A DNA stretch of 64,000 bases from Nocardia salmonicida NBRC 13393. GTDB lineage: Bacteria; Actinomycetota; Actinomycetes; Mycobacteriales; Mycobacteriaceae. The stretch's first letter is position 1. The number at the start of each line of letters is the position of its first letter. The stretch covers positions 62,001-126,000 of the forward strand of contig NZ_BDBR01000012.1 of the NCBI RefSeq assembly GCF_001613085.1, read 5' to 3'. Below are positions 63,255 to 64,000 of the stretch, piece after piece. Under the pieces are notes generated by a model. The model saw only the letters and a list, made by a program, of their open reading frames with translations. It was not told the origin of the DNA and made no database searches. Both the position numbers and the translations under genes were made by a program.

Positions 63255-64000
63255 ATGACCGAGGTGAACGCGGCCGAGACCGTCGGCGAGGCGGCCGGAC
63301 GCGGGCAGGTACTGGCGTGGGGGTTGTGGGACTGGGGGTCGTCGGCGTTCCAGGCCGTGACGCTGACCTTCGTGTTCTCGGTGTATCTCACCGACAAGGT
63401 GGGCAAGGATCTGCCGGGCACGACACCGGCGAGTGCGTGGCTGGGCTGGGCGCTGGCGGGGGCCGGGTTGGTCGTCGCGCTGACGGCACCGGTCTGCGGG
63501 CAGTACTTCGACGCGGTCGGCTCGCGTAAACGGGCCTTGGCGACCTTGACGGCGCTGACGGTCGGCGCGATGTCGCTGATGTTCTTCGTCCGCGACGACT
63601 ACAACGATCTCTGGCTCGGTCTGGCGCTGCTCGCGTTCGCCTCGGCCACCTTCGAGCTCGCCGGCGTGCCCTACAACGCGATGATGCGGCAGGTGTCGAC
63701 ACCGGCCACGGTCGGCCGGGTCTCCGGATTGGGTTGGGCGATGGGCTATTTCGGCGGCATCGTGCTGCTGCTGATCTGCTATGTGGGATTCCTCGCCGGT
63801 GACGGTGACACCCGCGGACTGCTCGCGATGCCCACCGATCAGGGACTCAATGTCCGCCTCGTCATCGTGCTCGCGGCCGTGTGGTTCACCGTGTTCGCGC
63901 TGCCGGTGCTGTTCGCGGTACCCGAGATGCCACGCACCGGCGCCGACCCGGGGGCGGCGAAGGTCGGCTTCCTCGGTTCCTACCGGGTGTTGTGGCGTGA
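63255..64000 (+). CDS. UMF1-type MFS transporter, N-terminal part (cut by window end)
   Basis: The frame opens at ATG 63255 and runs off the end. It starts MTEVNAAETVGEAAGRGQVLAWGLWDWGSSAFQAVTLTFVFSVYL, the start of the UMF1 (Atg22-like) family of permeases, with TM2-TM6 visible (WLGWALAGAGLVVALTAPVCGQYFDAVGSRKR; LGLALLAFASATFELAGVPYNAMMRQV; GLGWAMGYFGGIVLLLICYVGFL). Family members are thought to export small molecules or amino acids. At least 248 residues are inside; the rest is beyond the window. Confidence 0.88.
   Translation, partial: MTEVNAAETVGEAAGRGQVLAWGLWDWGSSAFQAVTLTFVFSVYLTDKVGKDLPGTTPASAWLGWALAGAGLVVALTAPVCGQYFDAVGSRKRALATLTALTVGAMSLMFFVRDDYNDLWLGLALLAFASATFELAGVPYNAMMRQVSTPATVGRVSGLGWAMGYFGGIVLLLICYVGFLAGDGDTRGLLAMPTDQGLNVRLVIVLAAVWFTVFALPVLFAVPEMPRTGADPGAAKVGFLGSYRVLWR

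Overview
The window is about two thirds G+C, starts many genes with GTG or TTG, and carries a giant single-chain type I fatty acid synthase, a mycolate-type reductase (CmrA) and a GTP-dependent PEP carboxykinase. This points to a mycolic-acid actinomycete of the Mycobacteriales. Nocardia is my best guess, with Rhodococcus-like relatives as the alternative; the genus is inferred from gene content only.

Region 1-23.9 kb is accessory and catabolic. It opens inside an acyl-CoA dehydrogenase. An AraC regulator is read away from an operon of quinone oxidoreductase, TauD/TfdA dioxygenase, beta-keto acid cleavage enzyme (DUF849), MFS transporter and a small serine hydrolase, which looks like an uncharacterised degradation pathway. 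Next come an SDR gene and a sulfation cassette (APS kinase overlapping a sulfotransferase) behind a GtrA gene broken by one in-frame TAG. A secreted GH5 hydrolase resembling endoglycoceramidases, a TetR regulator divergent from a penicillin-binding-protein-like lipoprotein, an ABM-domain protein with an unusual leader, a 14-TM exporter, two tandem DUF7144 membrane proteins, a DUF1269 protein, a truncated BASS symporter, an SGNH hydrolase and a PucR regulator follow. Gene decay is visible: GtrA (nonsense), OsmC (only a C-terminal tail left) and the BASS symporter (3' end lost).

Region 23.9-39.8 kb is core: tRNA-Leu, fas (about 3,108 aa), acpS, a TetR regulator, a DUF7159-like membrane protein, a DrrAB-type ABC exporter with a divergent TetR regulator, bcp and a DUF3618 protein. 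Region 39.8-51.2 kb is a mixed block: excalibur protein, pirin with a divergent MarR, a lipoprotein, pckG followed by a SulP transporter, ArsR with a divergent hydrolase, YjdM/PhnA, a LysG/LysE pair and a secreted transglycosylase. Region 51.2-60.3 kb returns to core: tRNA-Lys, an L,D-transpeptidase, a CGNR-type regulator, tRNA-His, orn, a HerA-like ATPase (DUF853), a LysA-like protein without the PLP lysine, cmrA and an APH-fold kinase. The window ends with a padR-fadH operon and the start of a UMF1-type MFS gene.

The order fas, acpS, bcp, DUF3618, L,D-transpeptidase, tRNAs, orn, DUF853, cmrA, with relative orientations kept, matches from memory the Mycobacterium tuberculosis segment Rv2524c-Rv2509 read in reverse. 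The genes between these anchors are therefore lineage-specific insertions. The most interesting items are the LysA-like protein lacking its cofactor lysine beside the mycolate reductase, the leader with competing hairpins and two Shine-Dalgarno sites before the ABM gene, the sulfation cassette, and the BKACE/dioxygenase cluster.
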